From Acidimicrobiaceae bacterium (GTDB taxonomy: Bacteria; Actinomycetota; Acidimicrobiia; Acidimicrobiales; RAAP-2): a DNA stretch of 64,000 bases. The position numbers and the translations under genes were made by a program. Below the pieces are notes generated by a model. It had not been told where the DNA came from and made no database searches. It saw nothing but the letters and a program-made list of their open reading frames with translations. This document shows positions 18,200 through 25,906 of the stretch, piece by piece (position 1 is the stretch's first letter; each line of letters starts with the position of its first letter). The stretch is taken from contig PMFN01000027.1 in the NCBI GenBank assembly GCA_003155135.1, positions 173 through 64,172 on the forward strand, in the 5' to 3' direction.

Positions 18200-20728
18200 T
18201 CATTCCGCCGAGATGGCGGCGAGCACGTCCAGCCTGGCTGCGCGGCGCGCCGGCCAGCTGGCCGCCCCGAGGCCGAGGAGTCCGGAGAGGACCAGGAACA
18301 CGACCAGGCTCGCGACGGGGATCACCAGGTCGGTGATGCCCTGCTGCTGCAAGGAGTCGGCGAAGGCTACCCCGAGCCCCGTCCCGATGACCACCCCGAT
18401 GATCGCCCCGAAGAGGGCGAGGATGACCGCCTCCGAGCGGATCATGGCGCGCACCTGGCGGCGCCGCATCCCGACGGCACGCAGCAGGCCGATCTCGTGG
18501 GTCCGCTCGAACACCGAGAGCATCAAGGTGTTCACGATCCCGATCAGCGCGATGACCACCGCCAGGGCCAAGAGCGCGTAGACGAGGCCGAGCAGCTGGT
18601 TGACCTGGGCCTGTTGGGACTGCTCGAACTGCGCACGGGTCTGGACCTGGAGGTTTGGGTAGGACCTGAGGCCCCGGTCGAGCGCGGCGCCAACGCCGGT
18701 CGCCCCCGGCGCGCTGCGCACGAGCACGGCGACGGGCAGCGGGTCATCGAAGTGCGACAGGAAGTACGCGTCGGAGACGAGATAGCTGCCGATGAGGGCA
18801 TTGGGCTTGAAGATGCCCCCCACCTTCATGGTCGAGCTGCCGGTCTTCGCGAACGTGACGGCCACGCTCGAGCCCACCGACAAATGCTTGGTGGCGGCGG
18901 TCGTCGTGTCGATGAGCAGGTCGCCCGCCGCCAGGGCGGGGGCGCCCGACCCCTGCTCGACCCGCAGGATCACGGTGTCGGCCAGGTGCTCGGTGGACAC
19001 CGCGGTGAGATTCGACACGACGTCGTCGAACTCGAACTCCCCCCCGTAGACGGTCGAGACCGCGGCCGCCCCCTTGACCGCCGCCGCCGGGGCTACCGAC
19101 TGGCTGAAGCCGCCGGTGCCGCTCGCGCTGGCGGTGATGATGTAGTCGGCACTGATCGCCTCGTCGACGCTGCTCGTGGCCGACTTGGACAGCGATGCGC
19201 CGAAGACCGCGATGGTCGAGACGAGCGCGAGGCCGACCATGAGGGCCGCCGAGGTCTGGGCGGTCCGCCGGGGGCTGCGCATGGAGTTCTCCCGCCCGAG
19301 CCGGCCGGAGATGCCGAAGAGGGCCAGGGGGCGCCCGAGGACGCTCGCCATCGGCCGGGCCACTACCGGTGCGAGCATGCCGATGCCGAGAAAGATGGCG
19401 ACGGCCCCGATGCCGACGAGCGCGATCGCCTGCTCGCTCAGCCCGACCACGAGGGCAGCGACGCCGACGGCGGCGATGACGCCGCCGACGGCGATCCGGC
19501 GCCGGGAGGACTCGCCCTGCTCCTCGTGCTGGTCGGACAGGGCGGCCACCGGGGGGATGGCGACGGCGCGCCGCGCCGGGCTGATGGCCGAGACCACCGT
19601 GACGCCGATCCCGACCACGAGGGCGACGACGACCGTGCGGGGCAAGAACACGAGCGGGCCGGCGGGCAGCGTGATGCCGAAGCCCTTCAAGAGGGCCTCG
19701 AGGCCGATGGCGGCGAGCACGCCGAGGCCGAGCCCGACGATCGAGGCGACGACGCCCAAGACGGCGGCCTCGAGCAGGACCGATCGGAAGACCTGGCGCC
19801 GGCTGGCCCCGACGATGCGCAGGAGTGCGAGCTCCCGGGTCCGCTGGCCGACGGTGATCGAGAATGTGTTGAAGATCGTGAACCCGCCGACGAAGAGCGA
19901 GATGAAGGCGAACACCAACAGCGCGGTCGAGAAGAACGAGAGGCCCTGGTTGATCGAGTTCGACTGCTCTTGGGCCACGGTCTGGCCGGTGACCACCTCG
20001 GTGCCCGGCGGGAGCGCCCGGGCGATGGCCCGCTCGACGGCCGCCTTGTCGGCCCCCGGGGTGGCGAGGACGTCGATGGCGTCGTACTGGCCGACCTTGC
20101 CGAGCACGGACTGGGCCGTCGGCAGGTCGAAGACCGCCAGGGTGGCGCCTGCCAGGTTCTCGGCCGAGCCGAAGCGCACGATGCCCGAGAGGGTGAACGT
20201 CTGAGGGCGCCCGGTGAGCAAGACAGCGACCCGCTCACCGACGTGGAAGTGGTACTTGGTGGCCGTGCCTTCGTCCATGGCGATCTCGTGGGTGCTGCCC
20301 GGCGCGTGCCCGGCGACCACCCGCAAGGAGGAGAGCTCGGGGTTGGGATCGAACGAGACGCCGAGGGTGGGTGCACCACCGGTGCTGATGGCCTTGCCGT
20401 CGGGGGCGACGAACTGGGCATAGCCGCTCACCGAACCTTCTGCGTAGGCCACGCCCGGCACGGCGCGCACGGTGCCGGCGACGGACTCGGGGACCGGGGT
20501 CCGCACCGCGCCACCGCCCGCCGAGTTCGAGGTGAAGGCCGCCTTCGAGCGGACCTGGAAGTCGACGTGCTGGTACACGTTGCCGAAGAGGCTCGTGAAG
20601 GTGTTGTGCAACGTGTCGGTCAGCACGAGGGTGCCGGAGATGAACGTGACGCCGAGCACGATGGCGAGCCCCGTGAGGGCGAGGCGCAGCTTGTGGGTGA
20701 GGATGCCCTTGACGGTGACCTTCCACAT
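18200..20728 (-). CDS. ABC transporter permease, MacB/FtsX type
   Basis: 842 aa. An N-terminal TM helix (GLAIVLGVTFISGTLVLTDT) is followed by a large extracytoplasmic domain, then two sets of FtsX-type TM helices (around residues 260-400 and 700-840) and a second periplasmic-like domain. This is the duplicated FtsX architecture of actinobacterial MacB-like or lipoprotein/drug export permeases. The start is two bases after the stop of the ATPase gene upstream on the minus strand. Convergent with RNase J (6 bases between stops). Substrate unknown. Confidence 0.88.
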   Translation of the reverse strand: MWKVTVKGILTHKLRLALTGLAIVLGVTFISGTLVLTDTLHNTFTSLFGNVYQHVDFQVRSKAAFTSNSAGGGAVRTPVPESVAGTVRAVPGVAYAEGSVSGYAQFVAPDGKAISTGGAPTLGVSFDPNPELSSLRVVAGHAPGSTHEIAMDEGTATKYHFHVGERVAVLLTGRPQTFTLSGIVRFGSAENLAGATLAVFDLPTAQSVLGKVGQYDAIDVLATPGADKAAVERAIARALPPGTEVVTGQTVAQEQSNSINQGLSFFSTALLVFAFISLFVGGFTIFNTFSITVGQRTRELALLRIVGASRRQVFRSVLLEAAVLGVVASIVGLGLGVLAAIGLEALLKGFGITLPAGPLVFLPRTVVVALVVGIGVTVVSAISPARRAVAIPPVAALSDQHEEQGESSRRRIAVGGVIAAVGVAALVVGLSEQAIALVGIGAVAIFLGIGMLAPVVARPMASVLGRPLALFGISGRLGRENSMRSPRRTAQTSAALMVGLALVSTIAVFGASLSKSATSSVDEAISADYIITASASGTGGFSQSVAPAAAVKGAAAVSTVYGGEFEFDDVVSNLTAVSTEHLADTVILRVEQGSGAPALAAGDLLIDTTTAATKHLSVGSSVAVTFAKTGSSTMKVGGIFKPNALIGSYLVSDAYFLSHFDDPLPVAVLVRSAPGATGVGAALDRGLRSYPNLQVQTRAQFEQSQQAQVNQLLGLVYALLALAVVIALIGIVNTLMLSVFERTHEIGLLRAVGMRRRQVRAMIRSEAVILALFGAIIGVVIGTGLGVAFADSLQQQGITDLVIPVASLVVFLVLSGLLGLGAASWPARRAARLDVLAAISAE

Positions 20729-20729
20729 C

Positions 20730-21491
20730 TCAGGTGCCGAGCTGCTTCATCTGCTCGAGGACCGACTCGGCGGTCGGGTCGCTCATGTCGCCCACGATCG
20801 TGCCGTCGGCCAGAAAGACCACGCGCCCGGCGTAGGCGGCGCCGCGCGGGTCGTGGGTGACCATCACGATGGACTGGCCGAGCTCGCGCGCCGAGTGCCG
20901 CAAGAAGCCGAGCATCTCGCCGGCGGCGTTCGAGTCGAGGTTGCCGGTGGGCTCGTCGGCGAAGACGAGGTCGGGCCGGCGGATGAGGGCCCGGGCACAC
21001 GCCACCCGCTGCTGTTGGCCCCCCGACATCTCGGTCGGGCGGTGCGAGAGGCGGTCACCGATGCCGAGCTGGCCGACGAGGAAGTCGAACCAGTCCTCGT
21101 CCACCTTCGCCCCGGCCAGGTCCACGGGCAGCAGGATGTTCTCGCGCGCGGTCAACGTCGGGACGAGGTTGAAGGACTGGAAGACGAAGCCGATGCGGTC
21201 GCGCCGGAGCCGGGTCAGCCCGGCTTCGTCGAGCCGGCTGACCTCCTGGTCGCCGACGAAGGTGGCGCCCGCACTCGGCGTGTCGAGCCCCGCCATGCAG
21301 TGCATGAGGGTCGACTTGCCCGAGCCCGAGGGCCCCATGACCGCCGTGAACTCGCCCCGGCCGAACTCGACGGTGATGCCGGCGAGCGCGTGGACCGCCG
21401 AGTCGCCCTTGCCGTAGGTCTTCTCGAGCCCGACGGCCCGGGCTGCGGCGAGGGCAACGGGTGCGGGCGCCACCGTCTCGTCGAGTGCCAT
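20730..21491 (-). CDS. ABC transporter ATP-binding protein, MacB/LolD type
   Basis: 253 aa ATPase partner of the permease just downstream. Walker A GPSGSGKST, Q-loop FVFQSFNLVPTLTA, signature MSGGQQQR, Walker B LVFADEPTGNLDS, H-loop VTHDPRGA. The long Q-loop-adjacent segment and NLDS are typical of the MacB/LolD family. Start ATG 21491 is decided by GGAGGG about ten bases upstream; the frame stays open another 47 codons, which look unlike family N termini. Forms a two-gene export operon. Confidence 0.92.
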   Translation of the reverse strand: MALDETVAPAPVALAAARAVGLEKTYGKGDSAVHALAGITVEFGRGEFTAVMGPSGSGKSTLMHCMAGLDTPSAGATFVGDQEVSRLDEAGLTRLRRDRIGFVFQSFNLVPTLTARENILLPVDLAGAKVDEDWFDFLVGQLGIGDRLSHRPTEMSGGQQQRVACARALIRRPDLVFADEPTGNLDSNAAGEMLGFLRHSARELGQSIVMVTHDPRGAAYAGRVVFLADGTIVGDMSDPTAESVLEQMKQLGT

Positions 21492-21675
21492 GTGGTGCTG
21501 TCCCTCCGCTCCGGGTTGCTGCAGTGCGCTGCCGCTCATCGTGGCGGCCCCGAGGCACCAAGTCGAGCAGGTGTGCGCCCGGCGTGCCACGCCGGCGCCG
21601 ATGTCGAGGCCGATGTCGAGGACGACCGGCAATTCTGCGAGGGGTTGGGCCCGAGGGCGCGTCTGCAGCGGTGAT

Positions 21676-21765
21676 CCATGCCGTCAGCATGGCCGGTGGG
21701 GCGCGGAGGGGACATCGGGGATGTCCCTTCGCGAACCCCGATGGGCGCCGGCGGCTATCGGGGTT
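21676..21765. repeat. Cluster of three perfect inverted repeats in the ABC/SIP gap
   Basis: Within the 292-base gap 21492-21783: CCATGC/GCATGG (21676-21692, loop 5), GGGACATC/GATGTCCC (21709-21716 and 21720-21727, loop 3) and AACCCCGAT/ATCGGGGTT (21734-21742 and 21757-21765, loop 14). The last lies just after the SIP stop on the minus strand and could terminate that gene; the middle one looks more like an operator or a second stem. Confidence 0.5.
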
Positions 21766-21783
21766 GACCCTGAGAGCGGCTCT

Positions 21784-22566
21784 TCAGTCCTTCGGTGGTT
21801 CGCCGTGGGCGGCGTTCGCCACGCCGCGGCGCCAGTAGGGCTTCGGGGAGAGCTGCCCGGGTCCGAGGCCTCGCCCGAGGAGGACGGCGCGCAGAGCCGA
21901 GGTGACCCGCAGCTCGGCCGAGAGGTAGGCGTGGCCCCGGCCGTCGGGGAGCGGCACCGCCTCGAGCGCTCCGGTGAGCAGCTCCGGTCGGCCGGGCTCG
22001 GCCCCCTCTCGCCCGAGCCACTCGATCGTGACGTCGGCACCGTCGGGTACCGCCACCTCCACCACCTCGTCGGCGCCGCCCACCTCGAACAGGGCGATGG
22101 CCCGCGCCCCGGGGGCGAGCGCCTCGAGCATCGAGGAAAATGCGGGGAGTGCGGCCTCATCGCCGGCGAAGATGTGCCAGTCGGCGTCGGGGTCGAGGGT
22201 GACCTTGCCCCTCGGCCCGATGATCTCGACGGTCGAGCCGGGTACGGCCCCCGCCGCCCACCGGGCGCCGGGACCGTCGCCGTGGAGGCAGATGTCGAGC
22301 GTGAGCACCTCTTCGGTGGGGTCGAGGTACCGGATGCTGTAGCGGCGCCGGAAGTTCTGGTCCGTGTCGGTGGGGACGTTGACCATCACGTCCTGGCCGG
22401 ACTCGTAGTGCAGCGACGCCAGGCCCTCCCCGCGGAGTCGCACCCTGCACATGGAGGGCGTCAGGTGCTCGGTCGAGTCGACCTCGAGCGTCCAGGCGGC
22501 GACGCCGGGGAGCCGCTCGAGGAGGCTCGAGGTCGGCGGCGAGGTGGTGGTGGCTTGTTCAGGCAT
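21784..22566 (-). CDS. Siderophore-interacting protein / flavin-dependent ferric reductase
   Basis: 260 aa, SIP (FAD-binding 9) family: reduces ferric siderophores in the cytoplasm to free iron. FAD motif RRRYSIRYLD; then LDICLHGDGPGARWA, GPRGKVTLD, the NAD(P)-side GDEAALPAFSSMLEAL, and the C-terminal SIP signature GPGQLSPKPYWRRGVAN. Start ATG 22566 matches the family N terminus; the frame is open upstream but without homology-like sequence. It is divergent from the PPOX gene, with 101 bases between starts, and there are no siderophore transport genes nearby. Confidence 0.85.
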   Translation of the reverse strand: MPEQATTTSPPTSSLLERLPGVAAWTLEVDSTEHLTPSMCRVRLRGEGLASLHYESGQDVMVNVPTDTDQNFRRRYSIRYLDPTEEVLTLDICLHGDGPGARWAAGAVPGSTVEIIGPRGKVTLDPDADWHIFAGDEAALPAFSSMLEALAPGARAIALFEVGGADEVVEVAVPDGADVTIEWLGREGAEPGRPELLTGALEAVPLPDGRGHAYLSAELRVTSALRAVLLGRGLGPGQLSPKPYWRRGVANAAHGEPPKD

Positions 22567-22655
22567 GACGTCCTGTCTGGCGGGTCCGGGCGAGGCAACG
22601 GCATCAAGCGTAGGGGGTTGCACCGTGGCTGGACGGCCTTTGGGAGAGACGGCGC

Positions 22656-22661
22656 GACACT
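22656..22661 (+). promoter_or_regulatory. -10 element GACACT, leaderless start of the PPOX gene
   Basis: GACACT followed by six bases then ATG 22668, identical in hexamer and spacing to the element before the MDR reductase at 3825. Confidence 0.4.
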
Positions 22662-22667
22662 GGGGGC

Positions 22668-23222
22668 ATGGGAAGGACGTACGACCAGATCGACGAGCGG
22701 CTTGCACAGTGGCTGGTCACCCAGCCTGTCTTCTTCGTGGCCACCGCACCGCTCGACGCCTCCGGCCACGTGAATTGCTCGCCCAAGGGCAACCGGCGCG
22801 AGTTCGCTGTGCTCGGGGCGCACCGTGTCGCCTACCTGGACCAGACCGGCTCGGGTGTGGAAACAATCGCCCACCTGAAGGAGAACGGCCGGATCGTGGT
22901 CATGTTCTGCGCCTTCGAGGGGCCGCCGCGCATCGTGCGGCTGCACGGGCGTGGCCAGGTCACCTTGCTCGACGAGCCGGGGTTCGACGCGCTCGCCGAG
23001 CACTTCGAGGATGGGCATGGCCCGGGCGTGCGGGCGGTGATCACCGTCGACGTGGAGCGGGTGGCCGACTCGTGCGGATACGCCGTGCCCCTCATGGGCT
23101 TCGAAGCGCATCGCGCCGTGCTCGACGACTGGTCGGAGCGCAAAGGCCGCGAGGGCATCCGCGACTACTGGGCGCAGAAGAACGCGACGAGCATCGACGG
23201 CGCCGAGGGCATCACTGCCTGA
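22668..23222 (+). CDS. Pyridoxamine 5'-phosphate oxidase-family protein
   Basis: 184 aa flavin- or F420-binding split-barrel protein. The core VFFVATAPLDASGHVNCSPKG and VAYLDQTGSGVETIAHLKENGRIVVMFCAF is typical of the PPOX-like family that includes uncharacterised actinobacterial oxidoreductases. No PdxH-specific substrate motifs stand out, so a role in vitamin B6 synthesis is not claimed. Followed by a PrmC-like gene whose coding signal starts inside its stop region, suggesting one transcript. Confidence 0.75.
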   Translation: MGRTYDQIDERLAQWLVTQPVFFVATAPLDASGHVNCSPKGNRREFAVLGAHRVAYLDQTGSGVETIAHLKENGRIVVMFCAFEGPPRIVRLHGRGQVTLLDEPGFDALAEHFEDGHGPGVRAVITVDVERVADSCGYAVPLMGFEAHRAVLDDWSERKGREGIRDYWAQKNATSIDGAEGITA

Positions 23223-23289
23223 GCACGGCCATCGAGCGCCGGCAGCCGACGCCGGGGCCCTGGCCGTCCGCCTTGCCGCCGCCGGGTTC

Positions 23290-24024
23290 GTGGCCGCCGA
23301 CGAGGAAGCCGGTGAGTTGGTGGCGCGCGCCGGGCGCGACGCCGTGCTCCTCGAGTCCATGGTGGGCCGCCGCCTCACCGGCGAGCCGCTCGCCTGGATC
23401 ACCGGGACCGCCGCGTTCTGCGGGATGGCGCTGGCGGTCGATCCGGGCGTCTACGTGCCCCGCTGGCAGAGCGAGCCCCTGGCGCGCCGCGCGGTCGCGC
23501 GTCTCCCCGAGGCCGGCGCGGCGATCGACCTGTGCACGGGCACGGGGGCGGTCGCCGCCGTGCTCGCCGCATCCCGACCCAGCGCTCGTGTCGTGGCGGT
23601 GGACCTCGATGCGCGTTCGGTGGCCTGTGCCCGGCATAACGGCGTCGAGGCCTTCATGGGCGACCTCTTCGACCCGGTGCCCCCTTCCTTCGAAGGCGTC
23701 ACCGACGTGGTTGTCGGGGTCGTCCCCTATGTGCCGACGGACGCTTTGGGCCAGCTCGCCCGCGACACCCTCGAGTTCGAGACCCCCCTCGCCTATGACG
23801 GGGGGTCCGGCGGCACGGTGGTCCTGCGACGGGTGCTCGCCGGGGCACGGCGGTTCCTGCGCTCCGGCGGTGCGTTGCTGGTCGAGCTCGGCGGCGGGCA
23901 GGCAGGTGCACTCGGGGACGACTTCGAGCGCCTCGGCTATGTCGACGTGGAGGTGCTCGCCGACGGGGACGGCGACGTCCGCGGCGTCGAGGCGACCTTC
24001 GCCGGGGCGCGCACCAGGCCCTAG
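23290..24024 (+). CDS. PrmC/HemK-related putative N5-glutamine methyltransferase with altered NPPY
   Basis: Class I SAM methyltransferase, 244 aa from GTG 23290. SAM motif AIDLCTGTGAVAAVLA, acidic VAVDLDARS, and the GEPLAWITGTAAFCGMALAVDPGVYVPR segment place it with PrmC-related proteins. The catalytic NPPY tetrad is replaced: the sequence reads VVGVVPYVPTDA, lacking the Asn that orients the glutamine amide. Coding-like sequence extends upstream to about 23215 (AVRLAAAGFVAADEE) but only CTG codons are available there, so the true start is uncertain. Convergent with the PaaX gene, 4-base overlap of ends. Confidence 0.7.
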   Translation: MAADEEAGELVARAGRDAVLLESMVGRRLTGEPLAWITGTAAFCGMALAVDPGVYVPRWQSEPLARRAVARLPEAGAAIDLCTGTGAVAAVLAASRPSARVVAVDLDARSVACARHNGVEAFMGDLFDPVPPSFEGVTDVVVGVVPYVPTDALGQLARDTLEFETPLAYDGGSGGTVVLRRVLAGARRFLRSGGALLVELGGGQAGALGDDFERLGYVDVEVLADGDGDVRGVEATFAGARTRP

Positions 24025-24806
24025 GCCCGAGATTTTGCCTGCCCCTCGCGGCTCCAGCGTGCGAGCAGGCGGCGGTAGCGCCCGTCCCACTCGTCGTAGT
24101 CGGCACGCAGCACGGCCCCCGGCCAGTCTGGGGCGAGGAGCCCGTCGGGCAACAGGGGATCGGCCTGGAAGTGGCGCAGCACGGCGGCGGAGAGCACGAA
24201 GCCCGGGGCAAGGTCCTCGGGCCCGCCGAGTGCGAGGGCGGCGAGCTCGAGACGCAGGGTCTCGGCACGCGCCGCCCACCACGGCAGGTCCCACAGGCGC
24301 GCGGCGAGGGCGGCACCGTCACCGGCGGGCACGAAGGAGCCGGCCAGCAGATCGGCCCCCGGCGTGCCCTCGAGCGCCAGCTCGAGATTGGCCGGGCGCA
24401 ACCAGCATCCCTCACGCAGTTCGGCGAGGCGCGCCCGCGCGAAGAGGCGCCGGCGGGCGCTGCGTGCTTCGGCGGAGCTGCTCGGCGCGCGCACGAGGAC
24501 CAGGTCCCACGTCCCGTTCCACGGTGTGGTCTGGGCGGCCCGGCTCGCCCGCTGGCGCCGTTGGCGCTCGAGGAGGTGCCCGGCAAGCCGGTAACGCCCG
24601 GCGCCGTCGGTCACCGCCTCCCCGGAAGCCGCCATGCGGGAAAGGGCGACGCGCACCGTGTTCTCGGTGATGCCGAAGAGCCCTGCCGTGTGCACCAGCT
24701 GGGCGACCGGGAGCTCGGGGGGCTCCATGCCGAGCAGCGTGCTCGCCAGCACGGAGCGGGCGGTGAGGGGCGCGTTGCGCTCTTGCGGTGCATTACGTTG
24801 TTGCAT
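24021..24806 (-). CDS. PaaX-like transcriptional regulator
   Basis: 261 aa. N-terminal winged helix RSVLASTLLGMEPPELPVAQLVHTAGLFGITENTVRVALSRMAASGEAV, then the PaaX central and C-terminal domains (GTWDLVLV, RARLAELREGCWLRPANLEL). PaaX is known as the phenylacetyl-CoA-responsive repressor, but no paa catabolic genes are nearby, so the ligand may differ. Start ATG 24806; the same frame remains open for 360 codons upstream across the desaturase, which is rejected as antisense. Divergent from the desaturase with only 30 bases between start codons, making it a likely regulator of it. Confidence 0.85.
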   Translation of the reverse strand: MQQRNAPQERNAPLTARSVLASTLLGMEPPELPVAQLVHTAGLFGITENTVRVALSRMAASGEAVTDGAGRYRLAGHLLERQRRQRASRAAQTTPWNGTWDLVLVRAPSSSAEARSARRRLFARARLAELREGCWLRPANLELALEGTPGADLLAGSFVPAGDGAALAARLWDLPWWAARAETLRLELAALALGGPEDLAPGFVLSAAVLRHFQADPLLPDGLLAPDWPGAVLRADYDEWDGRYRRLLARWSREGQAKSRA

Positions 24807-24836
24807 CAGATGACGTCCGAGGCGTAATATAGGCCG
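24790..24836. promoter_or_regulatory. Compact divergent PaaX/desaturase control region
   Basis: For the desaturase: TTGCAT (24801-24806), 18 bases, TAATAT (24825-24830), six bases, ATG 24837. ATTACG (24792-24797) and CGTAAT (24823-24828) form a perfect inverted repeat with a 25-base centre, one arm inside the paaX coding start and the other on the desaturase -10. Candidate operator for the PaaX-like protein. Confidence 0.55.
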
Positions 24837-25784
24837 ATGGCCTCGACGATGGTGGCAGCCCCCGACGCCAGGCCCGACGTCCTGCCGACCGAGCGGCTGC
24901 TGCCGAACGGCATCGCCCGGCCCGACCTGCGCCCGGCCTTCCGCCGCATCGACAACCTGCGCAACGCCTGGACGGTCACGAGCCTCTGGCTCGTGGTCAT
25001 CGCCCTCGTCGGCGCGAGTGTGTGGTGGAACAACCCATTCGGTTACGTGGCGGCGTTCGTCGTGATGGGACCCGTGTACGTGCGATTCGCCATCTTGATG
25101 CACGAGGCGGCCCACCGCCTCTTGTTCTCGAACAAGAGGGCCAACGACTGGGTCGGCAAATGGCTCATCGCCTATCCCGCCTTCACGCCGATCGGCATCT
25201 ACCGGCGTGTCCACTTCGCGCACCACCGCGAGGAGTTCGGGCCCGCCGAGCCCGACGTGGCGTTCTACGGGGGTTACCCCTGCACCCGGGCCGCGCTGCG
25301 GCGCCGCCTCGTACGCGATGCGGTGGGCATCTCGGGCTGGAAGAACTTCACCGCCTTGCTGCGCGGGACCCGCAACCCGCTCGCCCGCCGGGAGGCGTGG
25401 TCGATCCTCGGCGTCCAGGTGGTGCTCTGGGGGGCTTCCTTCGCGCTCACCGAACGGTGGTGGATCTACCCGGTGCTGTGGTGGCTGCCGTGGATGACCC
25501 AGTGGCGGGTGCTCAACCGGCTGCGGGCCATCGCCGAGCACGGTGGTCTCGAGGCGAGCAAGGACCGACGCGTGACCACGCACAACGTGCGTCAGTCGCC
25601 CCTCGCCCGTGCGTGGCTCGTGCCGTACAACACGGGCTGGCACCTCGCCCACCATGTCGACATGGGCATTCCCTGGCGGAACCTGCCCGCCTTCCACGCC
25701 GAGCTCGAGCGGGCCGGTTACGCCACCGAGGCGCTCACCTACCCGAGCTACCGGGCCCTGTGGCGCTCGCTCGCCTCTGCTTGA
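24837..25784 (+). CDS. Membrane fatty acid desaturase family protein
   Basis: 315 aa di-iron membrane enzyme. Three histidine boxes: HEAAH (89-93), HFAHH (126-130) and HLAHH in the C-terminal third. Hydrophobic helices around residues 47-85, 105-122 and 180-210. This pattern fits acyl-lipid or sterol-type desaturases/hydroxylases; substrate and position are not predictable. Its -10 ends six bases before ATG, so the mRNA is likely leaderless. Regulated probably by the divergent PaaX-like protein. Confidence 0.85.
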   Translation: MASTMVAAPDARPDVLPTERLLPNGIARPDLRPAFRRIDNLRNAWTVTSLWLVVIALVGASVWWNNPFGYVAAFVVMGPVYVRFAILMHEAAHRLLFSNKRANDWVGKWLIAYPAFTPIGIYRRVHFAHHREEFGPAEPDVAFYGGYPCTRAALRRRLVRDAVGISGWKNFTALLRGTRNPLARREAWSILGVQVVLWGASFALTERWWIYPVLWWLPWMTQWRVLNRLRAIAEHGGLEASKDRRVTTHNVRQSPLARAWLVPYNTGWHLAHHVDMGIPWRNLPAFHAELERAGYATEALTYPSYRALWRSLASA

Positions 25785-25890
25785 GCTCGAACGCGCCGCA
25801 CCTTCTCTCGGCCAAGGAACCCCCGGCAGGCACCGCCGAGCCCATCGTCGCAGCTTCGGGGGCGTCCCCCTCGCCATGACAGCTCCCAAG

Positions 25891-25896
25891 TAGCCT
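25891..25896 (+). promoter_or_regulatory. -10 element TAGCCT upstream of ftsK
   Basis: TAGCCT ten bases before GTG 25907. Spacing is looser than in the other examples, so confidence is lower. The 122-base gap before ftsK shows nothing else. Confidence 0.35.
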
Positions 25897-25906
25897 CGAT
25901 CCCACT

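Noticed and set aside
18497-20860. Long plus-strand frame across the ABC permease
   Set aside because: Antisense shadow of the FtsX-type permease; composition is low complexity.
24807-25889. Upstream extension of the PaaX frame
   Set aside because: Runs through the desaturase promoter and coding region; the PaaX N terminus matches ATG 24806.
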